This document shows, one piece after another, positions 1 to 8,607 of a stretch of 64,000 nucleotides of DNA. The stretch is from Alphaproteobacteria bacterium. Its GTDB lineage: Bacteria > Pseudomonadota > Alphaproteobacteria > Caulobacterales > Maricaulaceae. Numbering within the stretch: the stretch's first letter is position 1; every line of letters starts with the position of its first letter. Location: NCBI GenBank assembly GCA_024742735.1, contig JANSXV010000001.1, positions 868,001-932,000 on the forward strand. Reading direction: 5' to 3'. The notes beneath the pieces are model-generated. The model was not told the origin of the DNA. It saw only the letters and a list, made by a program, of their open reading frames with translations, and ran no database searches. A program made the translations under genes and the position numbers.

Positions 1-416
1 CCGGCCTCGAACACGTCTGTCTGGCGCTCGACGATGGCCCAGGTCTCCTCGGCGCTGTCCTTCAGCGCCATGCGCCCGTGGGCTTCAGCGGCGAGATAGT
101 TCCAGGTCGGCACCACCTTGCCGGTCGGCTTCGATGCATAGCTCGACGGCGAGATATAGGCGCTCGGCCCTGAAAACACAGCCGTTCCGGCCGCCTCTCC
201 GCCCGCTTCCTGCAGCGCGGCGAACACCCTGTTCGCCCGCGCCAGATGGCCTTCGAAGGCGACAACTTCACCGCCTGCGCCGATCACCGGTATGATCGGC
301 GCTTGCACCGTCTCGACGCGTCCTCCCACCGCGACGGAAAGGGTCGCAAACGGGTACCGGCGCGCCAGAACCAGCGCGCGAGCCGCTCCGCCATGGAAGG
401 CCGCGCTCGGGTGCAT
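1..416 (-). CDS. PaiB-family FMN-binding (flavin reductase-like split-barrel) protein, 3' end beyond the window
   Basis: About 138 codons are visible, starting at 416 and open to the left edge. The translation begins MHPSAAFHGGAARALVLA and carries FEGHLARANRVF, FSGPSAYISPSSY and KVVPTWNYLAAEAHG. These are the hallmark segments of the PaiB family (FMN-binding negative transcriptional regulators with a pyridoxamine-oxidase-like split barrel). The start lies only 2 bp after the gcvH stop, and a GGAG inside the end of gcvH can serve as its ribosome site, so it is probably co-transcribed and coupled with gcvT-gcvH. The family is well recognised, but its role here (repressor, or flavin-dependent enzyme) cannot be told from sequence. 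In the usual order a glycine decarboxylase gene (gcvPA) would follow gcvH. Confidence 0.85.
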   Translation of the reverse strand, partial: MHPSAAFHGGAARALVLARRYPFATLSVAVGGRVETVQAPIIPVIGAGGEVVAFEGHLARANRVFAALQEAGGEAAGTAVFSGPSAYISPSSYASKPTGKVVPTWNYLAAEAHGRMALKDSAEETWAIVERQTDVFEA

Positions 417-418
417 CG

Positions 419-787
419 CTACTCCACGTGGGCTTTGTATGCAGCCTCGTCCATGAGGCCTTCCAACTCGCCCTTGTCGGCGATCTTGATCTTCACGAAC
501 CAGCCGTCGGCGTCGGGCGCCTCATTGACCTTGCCCGGCTCACCGTCCAGCGCGTCGTTGACCGCGACGATCTCACCAGAGACCGGGGCGTAGACTTCCG
601 AGGCCGCCTTCACGCTTTCAACGACGGCCATTTCATCGCCCTGCTTGAAGCTCTTGCCGACCTCGGGCAGCTCCACAAACACCACGTCGCCCAGCTGATC
701 GGCGGCGTAGGACGTAATGCCCATCACGCCTTCCTCGCCTTCGATGCGGATCCATTCATGGTCCTTGGTGTAACGGGTCTCGCTCAT
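419..787 (-). CDS. gcvH: Glycine cleavage system H protein (lipoyl carrier)
   Basis: A 122-aa protein of normal H-protein length. The lipoylation motif [14 protein letters not shown] is clear, with the modified lysine at about residue 60, and the N-terminal KDHEWI and C-terminal GWFVKIKI segments are typical. GcvH shuttles the aminomethyl group of glycine on its lipoamide arm between the P, T and L proteins of the cytoplasmic glycine cleavage complex. It lies 23 bp downstream of gcvT on the same strand, with an AGGAG site 7 bp before its ATG. It should fall under the glycine riboswitch upstream of gcvT. Confidence 0.97.
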   Translation of the reverse strand: MSETRYTKDHEWIRIEGEEGVMGITSYAADQLGDVVFVELPEVGKSFKQGDEMAVVESVKAASEVYAPVSGEIVAVNDALDGEPGKVNEAPDADGWFVKIKIADKGELEGLMDEAAYKAHVE

Positions 788-810
788 GGGATGTCTCCTG
801 CCCCTATTGA

Positions 811-1911
811 TTATGAACCGCGGAAGAAGCGGTGCGCCGAGAACGGCGTCTTGACCACTTCAGCTTCGCGCGCCTTGCCGCGCACCATCAGATCGACGCT
901 CGTACCTGGAACGGCCAGGTCGGTGCGCACATAGCCCATGGCGATCGGACCGCCGACCGTGGGTCCGAATCCGCCGGACGTCACAACGCCGACCGGCTCT
1001 CCCTCGTGATGAATCTCCGTGCCTTCGCGGGCCGGCGCGCGATCCTTCAGCGCCAGGCCGACACGGTTCTTTTCCGGCTTGTCCTCGATCTGCTTCAGTA
1101 TCCGGCGGGCGCCGGGGAAGTCGGCGCGCTCGCGGCGGGACTTGGCCACCGCCCAGGTAAGCCCAGCCTCGACCGGCGTGGTCGTCTCGTCCATGTCATG
1201 GCCGTACAGGCACAGCCCGGCTTCCAGGCGCAGGGAGTCCCGCGCGCCCAGCCCGATCGGCGCCACGCGCTCATCGGCCAGCAGCTTGCGCGCCAGAGCG
1301 TCGGCTTCAGCCGCGGAGACGGAAATCTCGAACCCGTCTTCGCCGGTATAGCCCGAACGCGAAATGAAGACGTCATGGCCGGCCATGTCGAACCGGCCCG
1401 CCGTCATGAAGGTCATCCCGTTGGCCTGCGGGCAGAGCTCTGTCATGACGTCCTTGGCCATGGGCCCCTGCAGCGCCAGCAGGGCGCGGTCATCGAGCTC
1501 GATCAGCTCGGCGCGGCGCCCGAACCGGTCGCGCATATGGGCGAAGTCCTGGCCCTTCACGGCCGCGTTCACCACCAGAAACAGGAAGTCCTCTTCGGGA
1601 CGGGAGACCATGAGGTCGTCCATGATCCCGCCCTCGTCATTCAGCAGCAGCGTGTATTTCTGCTGGCCGGTCTCCAGCGCGCTCAAATCCGCCGTGATCA
1701 GCGCCTCCAACGCTCCGGCCTCGCCGGTCACGCGCGCCTGGCCCATGTGGGAGACATCAAACAAGCCGGCCTTCTCGCGGGTGTGATTGTGCTCGCCCAT
1801 GACGCCCTCGAACTGGACGGGCATTTCATAGCCGGCGAAGGGCACCATCTTGGCGCCGAGCTCCACGTGGAGATCAAAAAGCGGGGTTCTGTGGAGCGGC
1901 TGATCGGCCAT
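811..1911 (-). CDS. gcvT: Glycine cleavage system T protein (aminomethyltransferase)
   Basis: About 366 aa. It starts [20 protein letters not shown] and holds FDVSHMGQ and [12 protein letters not shown], which are family signatures of the folate-binding T protein, plus a C-terminal barrel ending near [12 protein letters not shown]. It moves the methylene group from GcvH-bound aminomethyl-lipoate to tetrahydrofolate. I chose the ATG at 1911 because homology begins there and a GAGAG lies upstream; a TTG six codons further up is less likely. It is first in the operon and directly follows the riboswitch. Confidence 0.96.
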   Translation of the reverse strand: MADQPLHRTPLFDLHVELGAKMVPFAGYEMPVQFEGVMGEHNHTREKAGLFDVSHMGQARVTGEAGALEALITADLSALETGQQKYTLLLNDEGGIMDDLMVSRPEEDFLFLVVNAAVKGQDFAHMRDRFGRRAELIELDDRALLALQGPMAKDVMTELCPQANGMTFMTAGRFDMAGHDVFISRSGYTGEDGFEISVSAAEADALARKLLADERVAPIGLGARDSLRLEAGLCLYGHDMDETTTPVEAGLTWAVAKSRRERADFPGARRILKQIEDKPEKNRVGLALKDRAPAREGTEIHHEGEPVGVVTSGGFGPTVGGPIAMGYVRTDLAVPGTSVDLMVRGKAREAEVVKTPFSAHRFFRGS

Positions 1912-1985
1912 GGAGCGTCTCTCGATCAAAGGTGCGAATGAAGCGTGGTCCGGCGATGCAGCGCCCGGTGCCCGGTCCGCCGCTT

Positions 1986-2195
1986 CGCGCCCCCGCTGTC
2001 TTCAAACCTGAGAGATTCCCGCGCTCCGTCCGGCCGTCAGTCGGCGTGCGCATTGCTCCTTCGGTGGGATCGAAACGGCAAACCGCTCCGTCCGCTTTCC
2101 AGCGTCGGCCTTATCCCTCGCGGTCCTGTCGCCTGAGCGTTTCCGGGGCGGTTGCGCCTTCGGCGCCGGCCTGTTCGCCGGTCTCTCCCGCAAGG
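1986..2195 (-). promoter_or_regulatory. Tandem glycine riboswitch upstream of gcvT
   Basis: Read on the minus strand, the leader holds two glycine-aptamer-like blocks. The first runs from CGGGAGAGACCGG through GCCGAAGGCGCAAC to GAAACGCTCAGGCGACAGGA. The second contains CACCGAAGGAGCAAT, then AATCTCTCAGGTTTGAAGAC and AGCGGGGGCG. These match the known glycine riboswitch pattern (GGAGAGA, CCGAAGGxGCAA, CUCUCAGG, GGACAG), and tandem aptamers before gcvT are classical. It ends about 75 nt before the gcvT start. I infer that glycine binding turns on the operon. The stretch from 2196 to the NYN gene stop at 2277 shows nothing else. Confidence 0.88.
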
Positions 2196-2276
2196 GGGCC
2201 GTCATTTAGTCTCACACCAACGCGTCTCCCGACGCTTTGCTGCGCGGGCGCAAAACTAGCCAAGACGCGAGTCGAG

Positions 2277-2879
2277 TCAATCAGTCGATCCCTCATCAGG
2301 CTGCGGGAATGCGACCTCCCGCACAATATCAGCATGGACTACCAATTCGTGAGGCGGGGTCTGGTTCGCAAGTTTGCCAAGCACCAGTTGGAGCCCTGCT
2401 TTTCGGACGTGCTTCATGGCGGGGACGCAGTCCGTGTCGTTCGAAATGAGAATAATTCGGTCGACGGATCGATTTGCGGCGAGAACCGCCATATCGAGAC
2501 CGATACGCATATCTACGCCTTTCTGCTCGAAAGAGGGTTTGAAGTCTCCGTCGCTCAGCGCGCGAGGAGAGACTGGAATTTTCTTGGGAACAAAACCTCT
2601 GAACTTCAGAACGCCGCGCCGAACAGCGAACAAATTCCTGCGGGCGAGTTCATCAAGCCATTGGCCCGAAGCGTTGAATTCCTTCTCAACGCCGCTGACC
2701 GGGAGCGGCAGCGTGCCGTTATAGGGGGCGCAATCATAGTAGAGCACCCGATGCAGGACTTCCGGCGTCTCAACCGCGCAGTCCGCCAGCGCAACAATGA
2801 AATCGGGATTGTACTGATAGCCCGCCGCGCGCCCCATCACCCGGGTGAAGCCGCCATCCATCAAAATTGCAACACGCAT
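2277..2879 (-). CDS. NYN-domain (LabA/DUF88-like) putative RNase
   Basis: A 200-aa protein with the layout of NYN (PIN-like) nucleases. An early acidic motif (VAILMDGGF), a central RIGLDMAVLAA and a late ISNDTDCVPAMKHVRKAG give the expected Asp triad. Such proteins are Mg-dependent ribonucleases or RNA-processing factors, though the substrate is unknown. No signal peptide or membrane segment is visible. It lies downstream of argS on the same strand, but its ATG directly abuts the T-run of a strong terminator hairpin. The only purine-rich ribosome-site candidate (GGGGG) is part of that hairpin's 3' arm, so expression may depend on read-through or on hairpin melting. Confidence 0.8.
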   Translation of the reverse strand: MRVAILMDGGFTRVMGRAAGYQYNPDFIVALADCAVETPEVLHRVLYYDCAPYNGTLPLPVSGVEKEFNASGQWLDELARRNLFAVRRGVLKFRGFVPKKIPVSPRALSDGDFKPSFEQKGVDMRIGLDMAVLAANRSVDRIILISNDTDCVPAMKHVRKAGLQLVLGKLANQTPPHELVVHADIVREVAFPQPDEGSTD

Positions 2880-2910
2880 AAAAAACCCCCAAGCTTTCGC
2901 TCAGGGGTTT
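2880..2910 (-). terminator. Rho-independent terminator between argS and the NYN gene
   Basis: On the minus strand AAACCCC, a short AGC-GAAA-GCT inner hairpin, GGGGG and six T form a GNRA-capped stem with a U-tract. The T-run touches the ATG of the NYN gene at 2879, so the terminator is also that gene's leader. Confidence 0.8.
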
Positions 2911-2918
2911 ATATACAT

Positions 2919-2952
2919 GCCCGCCTACGGGCGTATCGGATATATCGGATAT
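2919..2952. repeat. Small hairpin plus 9-bp tandem repeat in the argS-NYN spacer
   Basis: GCCCG-CCTA-CGGGC (2919-2932) is a perfect 5-bp hairpin. It is followed by two exact copies of ATCGGATAT (2935-2943 and 2944-2952). The position upstream of the terminator-leader of the NYN gene suggests an operator or promoter element, but no function is shown. Confidence 0.5.
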
Positions 2953-2995
2953 GTGCGGGTCGTCTGCGAAAAACGCAAGGCGAAAGTCATGACCG

Positions 2996-4765
2996 CTACA
3001 TCCGCTCGGGCACGTCCAGTCCGATCAGGCCCAGCACCAGCTCCAGCTGGCGCAGGGTCGTCGCGGCGAGCTGCAGGCGGGAGGCGCGGATGGCGGCGTC
3101 TTCTTCCGGCAGGATCGGACAGGCGGCGTAGAAGCTGGAGAACGCCTGGGCCAGGCTGTAGGCGTGCTCGCACAGGATATGGGGCGCCCGCCCCGCCTCG
3201 GCCCGCGCGGCGGCGAGGTCAAACCCGTCCAGGCGCCGGATCAGCGCAGCTTCAGCCGCGTCGGTCACCTGCACAGGGCCGGGCTCCAACCCCTTCTCCG
3301 CCGCCTTGCGCATCACCGATTTGATCCGCACGGCCTGATACAGAAGGTAAGGGCCGGTCTTGCCCTCGAAGCTGACGAAGCGGTCCAGATCGAAGATGTA
3401 ATTGGTCGTGCGAACATTGGAGAGGTCGGAGAACTTGATCGCGGCGTTGGCCACGGCGCGGGCCACCGTCTTGAACTCCGCCATCGACAGCTCCGCGCCA
3501 AGCCCGGCCTCGTTCAGGCGAGCTTCGGCCCGCTCGTAAGCCTGACCGATCAGATCAGCAAGCTTGAACGTGCCGCCCGCACGCGTGCGCAGGCGCTTGC
3601 CGTCCGCGCCGTTCACAGTGCCAAACTTCACATGCTCCAGACCGTCCGGCTCGGCCAGACCGGCCTTCACTGCGGCGCGGAAGACCTGTTCGAAGTGATC
3701 GCTCTGGGCCAGATCGACGACATAGAGGATCAGGTCAGGATCCTGCTCATTCCGGCGGTCCAGAATGGTCGCCAGATCGGTTGTGGCGTAAAGCGCAGCG
3801 CCCGTGCGCGAGACCAGGATCAGCGGCGCCAGCTCCTTGTTGTCGCCCTCTTCCGCCACCCGGACGATCCAGGCGCCCTCGCTCTCCTCGGCCACGCCGC
3901 GCGCCTTGAAGTCCTCGACCAGGCCGGGGATCAGGCCGTCCACATCGCTTTCGCCCTTCCACAGGTCAAAGTGGACGCCCAGCGCCTCATAGTCGGCCTT
4001 CAACGCCTTGATCGACACGGCGATGAAATGGGCCAGCAGCGCGCGATAGCCGGGCCGGCCGGCCTGCAGCTCCGCCGTCGCCTTCTGGGACCGCTTGTTG
4101 CGCTCGGCGTCTTCCTTGGCTTTCGCGGATGCCTGCGGATAGAGCCGCGAGAGGTCATCGATCGTGACCGGACTGTTCTCAGGATAGGGCCCGGTGAAGC
4201 CGGCGTCGAAATACGGCAGGCCCGGCTGCTCGTCTTCCAGCTCGGTGATCAGATGGCCCATCTGCAGGCCCCAGTCGCCCAGATGGACGTCGGAGATCGT
4301 CTTGTGGCCCCGAAAGGCCAGCAGGCGCTGCAGGCTGTCGCCGATCACAGCCGAGCGCAGATGGCCCACATGCATGGGCTTTGCGACGTTTGGCCCGCCG
4401 AAATCGAGCAGGATGGTCTTGGGCTCAGCGACCTGGCGCGCGCCGGTGCGATCGTCCTTGCTGAGCGCGTCGGCGCGCAGCTCGTAGGCCTGCGCGGGCG
4501 GCGTCAGGTTCAGAAAGCCCGGACCGGCGATCTCCACGGCCATATCCGGCGCCTGCGCCTTCAGGTGTTCGGCCACCGCTTCCGCCACCGCACGCGGAGG
4601 CTTCTTTGCGATCTTCGCCGCCGCCATGGCGCCGTTGCACTGATAGGGGGCCAGATCGGGCCGGTCGCTTTCGATGACCGAGCCCAGCTCGGCCGGCAAC
4701 CCTTGAGCGGTGAACGCCGCGCCAAGCTGTTCAGACAGCGCGTCGAGCAAGGAAGGCATGAGCAT
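2996..4765 (-). CDS. argS: Arginyl-tRNA synthetase
   Basis: A 589-aa class I aminoacyl-tRNA synthetase that charges tRNA-Arg. The N-terminal Add-1 domain is followed by the HIGH-type motif MHVGHLRS at residues 131-138 after FGGPNVAKP. Mid-protein GKRLRTRAGGTFKL takes the place of KMSKS, as is usual in ArgRS. The C-terminal third (FDLAAARAEAGRAPHILCEHAYSL onward) is the DALR anticodon-binding domain, ending VPERM. The start ATG at 4765 has AGGA close upstream; an ATG two codons later is possible. It follows a lipoprotein gene on the same strand. Confidence 0.96.
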   Translation of the reverse strand: MLMPSLLDALSEQLGAAFTAQGLPAELGSVIESDRPDLAPYQCNGAMAAAKIAKKPPRAVAEAVAEHLKAQAPDMAVEIAGPGFLNLTPPAQAYELRADALSKDDRTGARQVAEPKTILLDFGGPNVAKPMHVGHLRSAVIGDSLQRLLAFRGHKTISDVHLGDWGLQMGHLITELEDEQPGLPYFDAGFTGPYPENSPVTIDDLSRLYPQASAKAKEDAERNKRSQKATAELQAGRPGYRALLAHFIAVSIKALKADYEALGVHFDLWKGESDVDGLIPGLVEDFKARGVAEESEGAWIVRVAEEGDNKELAPLILVSRTGAALYATTDLATILDRRNEQDPDLILYVVDLAQSDHFEQVFRAAVKAGLAEPDGLEHVKFGTVNGADGKRLRTRAGGTFKLADLIGQAYERAEARLNEAGLGAELSMAEFKTVARAVANAAIKFSDLSNVRTTNYIFDLDRFVSFEGKTGPYLLYQAVRIKSVMRKAAEKGLEPGPVQVTDAAEAALIRRLDGFDLAAARAEAGRAPHILCEHAYSLAQAFSSFYAACPILPEEDAAIRASRLQLAATTLRQLELVLGLIGLDVPERM

Positions 4766-4800
4766 CTGTTCCTGGCGAAAGGACGCTGGGGCCGCGTCGC

Positions 4801-5373
4801 TTAATTCTGACCGGCGCTGACCCGGAACCGCAAGCCTTCGCGGTTGAACTGAAGCTGCTCTTCCGTCAGCTCGAATCCCAGCAGCACTTCGAAGTTCGAG
4901 CCGGACGTCGTCGCTGTCGCCCGCGGTATGGTGATGGGGTCAAACTCCTCGACGACCTCGACTCGGTCCTGTCCGGGCTCGAAACGGACGGTGACCGGGA
5001 AGACCTGGCGATCAATCACGACGCTGTCGGTCCGGGTGACGGCGACAAAGAGCTGATAAGTCTTCTCCGTCCCGACCGCGGCAGGGCCGCGCCCGAAGGC
5101 CATGCGCACCCCGACCTGCATGTCGATCGGGCTGACGCGCGCATCGGTATAACGGCAGCGTCCGACGACATTTAGAATTTCGGCGGTGAACCCGACATTG
5201 TCGTAATCGAGCGCCTCGCCATTCAGCTCCACCAGGCGGTGCGCGTCATAGAGCGCGAGCGCGTTCGGGCACGGGCCTGGATTGGGCTCCGGGTCACCCA
5301 GCGTGTCGCGCACGGACTGGCAGCCGGTGATCACGAGCGCGGCGGCGAGGACGCTGGCGGCGGAAAGGCGCAT
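4801..5373 (-). CDS. Putative lipoprotein of unknown function
   Basis: About 190 aa starting [19 protein letters not shown], a lipoprotein signal with cysteine at about residue 18. The mature part is mainly beta-rich ([41 protein letters not shown]), with no enzyme motif that I recognise. I placed the start at 5373, where the signal peptide begins and an AAGGA lies upstream; the frame stays open further upstream but without protein-like sequence. It sits upstream of argS with a 35-bp gap, so the two may share a transcript. It is divergent from ispH. Confidence 0.75.
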   Translation of the reverse strand: MRLSAASVLAAALVITGCQSVRDTLGDPEPNPGPCPNALALYDAHRLVELNGEALDYDNVGFTAEILNVVGRCRYTDARVSPIDMQVGVRMAFGRGPAAVGTEKTYQLFVAVTRTDSVVIDRQVFPVTVRFEPGQDRVEVVEEFDPITIPRATATTSGSNFEVLLGFELTEEQLQFNREGLRFRVSAGQN

Positions 5374-5508
5374 GGCGGATCCTTCAAGACGTCGGTAGTT
5401 TGCATGTCCACCCTGAGCCTTGTCGCCAAGGCCGGGTCTGTTACACCGGTGTCTACGACGCAGGCGCGGGCTCCGCAACGCCCGCCCGCTTCAACGAACG
5501 GAGATTTC

Positions 5509-6453
5509 ATGCCCGCACCGCAGGATCTCACGCTGCTTCTGGCGAGCCCGCGCGGTTTCTGCGCCGGAGTGGACCGGGCGATTCAGATCGTCGAGCAGGC
5601 CCTGGCCCGCTATGGCGCGCCGGTCTATGTCCGCCATGAGATCGTGCATAACAAGCATGTGGTGAACCGGCTGAAGACCATGGGCGCGGTCTTCGTCAAG
5701 GAACTGGACGAATGCCCGAGCGATCGTCCGGTGGTCTTCTCCGCCCACGGCGTGCCCAAGCGCGTGCCCGCCGAGGCCGAACGGCGCCAGATGCTCTATG
5801 TCGACGCGACCTGCCCGCTGGTCTCGAAGGTTCATGTTGAGGCTCAGCGTCACCACCGGGCTGGAAAGCACATCCTGCTGATCGGTCATGAGGGCCATCC
5901 CGAAGTCATCGGCACGATCGGGCAGTTGCCTGACGGTGCGGTGACGCTGATCGAGACCGTTGAGGATGCGGAAAGCTTCACGCCCGAGGACCCGGAAAAC
6001 CTCGCCTTCGTCACCCAGACCACGCTCTCGGTCGACGACACCGCGGCGATCGTTGACGCGCTTCAGGCGCGGTTCCCGGGCATGGCTGCGCCGCACAAGG
6101 AAGACATCTGCTATGCCACCACCAACCGGCAGGCCGCTGTGAAGGCCATCGGCGCCAAGGCGGACCTGGTTCTGGTGGTCGGCGCGCCCAATTCCTCAAA
6201 CTCGGTGCGCCTGGTGGAGGTCGCCAAGCGCGCCGGCGCCAGGGCCGCCTACCTGGTGCAATCGGCTGATGACGTGGACTGGACCTGGTTTGGCGGCGCA
6301 CTGCGCGTCGGGATCAGCGCCGGCGCCAGCGCACCGGAGGAGCTGGTCGAGGACCTGATGGCGGCGATCGCTGAGCGCCATCCGGTCACCGTTGAAGAGG
6401 TGCGCGTCGCTGAAGAGGACGTGATCTTCAAACTGCCCAAGGAAGTGGCCTGA
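5509..6453 (+). CDS. ispH: 4-hydroxy-3-methylbut-2-enyl diphosphate reductase
   Basis: A 314-aa IspH (LytB), the last step of the MEP isoprenoid pathway, making IPP and DMAPP. The three iron-sulfur cysteines are visible at C18 (PRGFCAGV), C102 (DATCPLV) and C201 ([10 protein letters not shown]), together with HEIVHN and the diphosphate-binding SSNSVRLVE. The ATG at 5509 is supported by GGAG upstream and by homology; the longer open frame upstream overlaps the divergent lipoprotein promoter region and is not coding-like. A MarR gene follows after 45 bp. Confidence 0.97.
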   Translation: MPAPQDLTLLLASPRGFCAGVDRAIQIVEQALARYGAPVYVRHEIVHNKHVVNRLKTMGAVFVKELDECPSDRPVVFSAHGVPKRVPAEAERRQMLYVDATCPLVSKVHVEAQRHHRAGKHILLIGHEGHPEVIGTIGQLPDGAVTLIETVEDAESFTPEDPENLAFVTQTTLSVDDTAAIVDALQARFPGMAAPHKEDICYATTNRQAAVKAIGAKADLVLVVGAPNSSNSVRLVEVAKRAGARAAYLVQSADDVDWTWFGGALRVGISAGASAPEELVEDLMAAIAERHPVTVEEVRVAEEDVIFKLPKEVA

Positions 6454-6498
6454 CACCGAATTCTTTCACGCGCGAAGGAATCGAGCCATACTACTCAA

Positions 6499-6939
6499 AT
6501 GGCTCGTGTTCGCGCCGTGGACCGGCGGCTTTACCTGTTGATCGAGATCGCCGCCCGGCGCCTGCACCGGGACGCCGATGCGCGCCTGTCGGCTGAAGCC
6601 GGCGTGACGGCGAGTCAGGCCGCCGTGCTGTTCCTGCTGCTGCGCCGGGGCGAGCGGCGCATGGGCGCCATCGGCGAGGTGCTGGCGCTCGGCGCGCCGG
6701 CGGTGACCGGGCTGGTGGGCCGCATGGAGAAGGCGGGCCTGGTTTCCCGCCGCAAGGACGCCGCCGACCGCCGCGGGGCGCTGGTCGACCTCACTGAAAC
6801 CGGACGCCGCGCGGCGGAACGCGCCGATCAGACCCTGCGCGCCTTCAACGCGGAGCTCGACGAGCGCCTTGGCGAAGAGCAGTCCGAGATCGTGTATCAG
6901 GCGCTGACCCGCCTGGCGGTTTCCGACGAGGACCGGTAA
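6499..6939 (+). CDS. MarR-family transcriptional regulator
   Basis: A 146-aa winged-helix protein. VTASQAAVLFLLLRRGERRMGAIGEVL and APAVTGLVGRMEKAGLVSRRKDAADRRGALVDLTETG form the MarR helix-turn-helix and wing, with the typical D-x-R-D/R wing tip. MarR proteins are dimeric, often ligand-responsive repressors. The target is unknown; nearby ispH is co-directional and the downstream redox genes are candidates. Confidence 0.88.
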   Translation: MARVRAVDRRLYLLIEIAARRLHRDADARLSAEAGVTASQAAVLFLLLRRGERRMGAIGEVLALGAPAVTGLVGRMEKAGLVSRRKDAADRRGALVDLTETGRRAAERADQTLRAFNAELDERLGEEQSEIVYQALTRLAVSDEDR

Positions 6940-7017
6940 GCGCCGCGTTTACGCTTCCCTAACCGCCTCTCCGGATTCGGCGTGCAATTTCAGGCGATGC
7001 CCGCCATCTTCCTGGTC

Positions 7018-7347
7018 ATGAACACGGTCTTCGCATCCGGCGTGAACGCCTTCCAGAACGCCGCAGCGCGTCTCGAGCAGGCGTCAGGACAGATCGCGCG
7101 TGTTCGTGCATCGACCATCCCTGCCGCGTCCCCCCAAGACGCACTTGCTCCTAGCGCGGCCGCCGGGCGAAGCCTCGCCCCCCCACCACCCGCCGAGCCT
7201 GGCGGCCGCGCACCTTCTTCCTTCGACGCCTCCATCATCGAGGCGCAGGTGGAGATGATCCGGGCTAATCAAGAGGCGGCCCTGGCGGCCACTTCGATCC
7301 GCGCCGCAAGCGATATGGTCGGCGAAATTCTCGATGTGAGCGCTTAA
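7018..7347 (+). CDS. Orphan flagellar rod/hook (FlgC-like) terminal-domain protein
   Basis: About 109 aa. The N-terminus NTVFASGVNAFQNAAARLEQASGQIARV resembles the N-terminal helix of flagellar axial proteins. The C-terminus EAQVEMIRANQEAALAATSIRAASDMVGEILDV resembles the rod/hook C-terminal helix (usually EMI.AQ.AY.AN). An Ala/Pro-rich low-complexity linker joins them. The start at 7018 is picked from the family pattern; an ATG at 6997 and a GTG at 6982 are alternatives and no strong ribosome site separates them. No other flagellar gene lies nearby, so it may be a remnant or a specialised rod component. Confidence 0.5.
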   Translation: MNTVFASGVNAFQNAAARLEQASGQIARVRASTIPAASPQDALAPSAAAGRSLAPPPPAEPGGRAPSSFDASIIEAQVEMIRANQEAALAATSIRAASDMVGEILDVSA

Positions 7348-7409
7348 ACGGACTTGTTTCCCAATTCAGACATTTGACCGACTCAGCGGCTGGGCTAGCC
7401 TTGCCCGCC

Positions 7410-8069
7410 ATGAGCCCTGTTCAAGTCGATCTCGTCTCCGATCCGGTCTGCCCGTGGTGCTGGCTGGGCCTGCGCTACTGGGATGAGGCGCGCCGTCTCG
7501 CGCCGGAGGTGGAGACGATCACGGTGCTGCGCCCTTACCAGCTTGACCCGGCCGTTCCGCAAGGCGGCATGGCCTATCGCGACTATATGCGCGCAAAGTT
7601 CGGCGACGGCGGCTCTGACCGGTTCAAGGCCATGCGCACCCATCTGGAGGACGCGGCTCCGGATGTCGGGATCGTCTTCAACTTCGATGAAATCCCCATG
7701 CGGCCCAACACGCTGGACGCCCACCGCCTGGTGCGCTGGGCGCAAGGCCAGGATCTGGGCGAAGCCGCGCTCGATGCGCTGCACAAGGCCTTCTTTGAAG
7801 AGCGGCGCGATATCGGCGACAGGGCCGTGCTGGCGCAGATCGCCGCCGAGATCGGGCTGGACGGCGACCTGGTTGCTGAGCTGCTGGCCACAAACCGCGA
7901 CGCCGGGGAGGTCCTGAACGAGGAGCGCTTCTACCGCTCGCTGGGCGTTCAGGGCGTGCCCTGCTTTATTTTCAACGGGCGCTTCGCCGTCTCCGGCGCG
8001 GAAAGTCCGCAGACGCTGGCCGGAGCCATCAAGAAGGCGGCGAGCCAGCCGCCGCCCGAAGACGCCTGA
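7410..8069 (+). CDS. DsbA-family (FrnE-like) thiol oxidoreductase
   Basis: A 219-aa protein with a thioredoxin-fold CPWC motif at C14-C17 (SDPVCPWCWLGLRYW), and VQGVPCFIFNGRFAVSGAESPQTL at the end, the family's cis-Pro region. This is the FrnE / 2-hydroxychromene-2-carboxylate-isomerase-like branch of DsbA proteins. It lacks a signal peptide, so it acts in the cytoplasm, probably in redox stress or small-molecule disulfide chemistry. The start ATG at 7410 removes a non-homologous TTG extension. A MAPEG protein follows 25 bp later. Confidence 0.88.
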   Translation: MSPVQVDLVSDPVCPWCWLGLRYWDEARRLAPEVETITVLRPYQLDPAVPQGGMAYRDYMRAKFGDGGSDRFKAMRTHLEDAAPDVGIVFNFDEIPMRPNTLDAHRLVRWAQGQDLGEAALDALHKAFFEERRDIGDRAVLAQIAAEIGLDGDLVAELLATNRDAGEVLNEERFYRSLGVQGVPCFIFNGRFAVSGAESPQTLAGAIKKAASQPPPEDA

Positions 8070-8094
8070 TCAACAACGCGGGGGAGGCTGCGTC

Positions 8095-8496
8095 ATGGAC
8101 CATACATTCGAAATTCTCTCGGTCGGCTTGTATGCCGGCCTGAATATTCTGCTGCTCATGGCGTTGGGCCTGAACGTGTCGATGAACCGGCGCTCCACCC
8201 AGACCAGCCTGGGCGATGGCGGCCATGAAAAGGTCGCCTGCGCGGTACGCGCTCACGGCAATCACGCAGAGTGGTTCCCCGGCTTCATCGTCGGCCTGCT
8301 GATCGCCGCGCTTATGGGCGTTCCGGCCTACGCCATCCATGTGCTGGGCGTCGCGTTCACGCTGGGGCGCGTTCTTCACGCCTGGGGCATGCTGAGCACC
8401 GCCGGCGTCAGCTTCGGCCGGTTCGCAGGCTCTTTGGCGACCTTGCTCTGCTATCTGATTCTGGGCGCCGGTCTCGTCGTCCACAGCCTGGTCTAG
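8095..8496 (+). CDS. MAPEG-family membrane protein
   Basis: A 133-aa protein with four hydrophobic segments. It shows the MAPEG signatures RAHGNHAEWFP and LGRVLHAWGM. The family covers membrane glutathione transferases and related eicosanoid enzymes; bacterial members are usually glutathione-dependent but mostly uncharacterised. It follows the DsbA-like gene on the same strand, which fits a thiol theme. Confidence 0.85.
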   Translation: MDHTFEILSVGLYAGLNILLLMALGLNVSMNRRSTQTSLGDGGHEKVACAVRAHGNHAEWFPGFIVGLLIAALMGVPAYAIHVLGVAFTLGRVLHAWGMLSTAGVSFGRFAGSLATLLCYLILGAGLVVHSLV

Positions 8497-8607
8497 AGGC
8501 GAATTTGAACCCGTTCGGCGAGTAGAGTGTAGCCTCTGCCCTTCCTATCGAGTCGGTGCGCCCTACTTCCCGACCAAGCATTCTTTTGATCACTCAGGAT
8601 TGACGCC

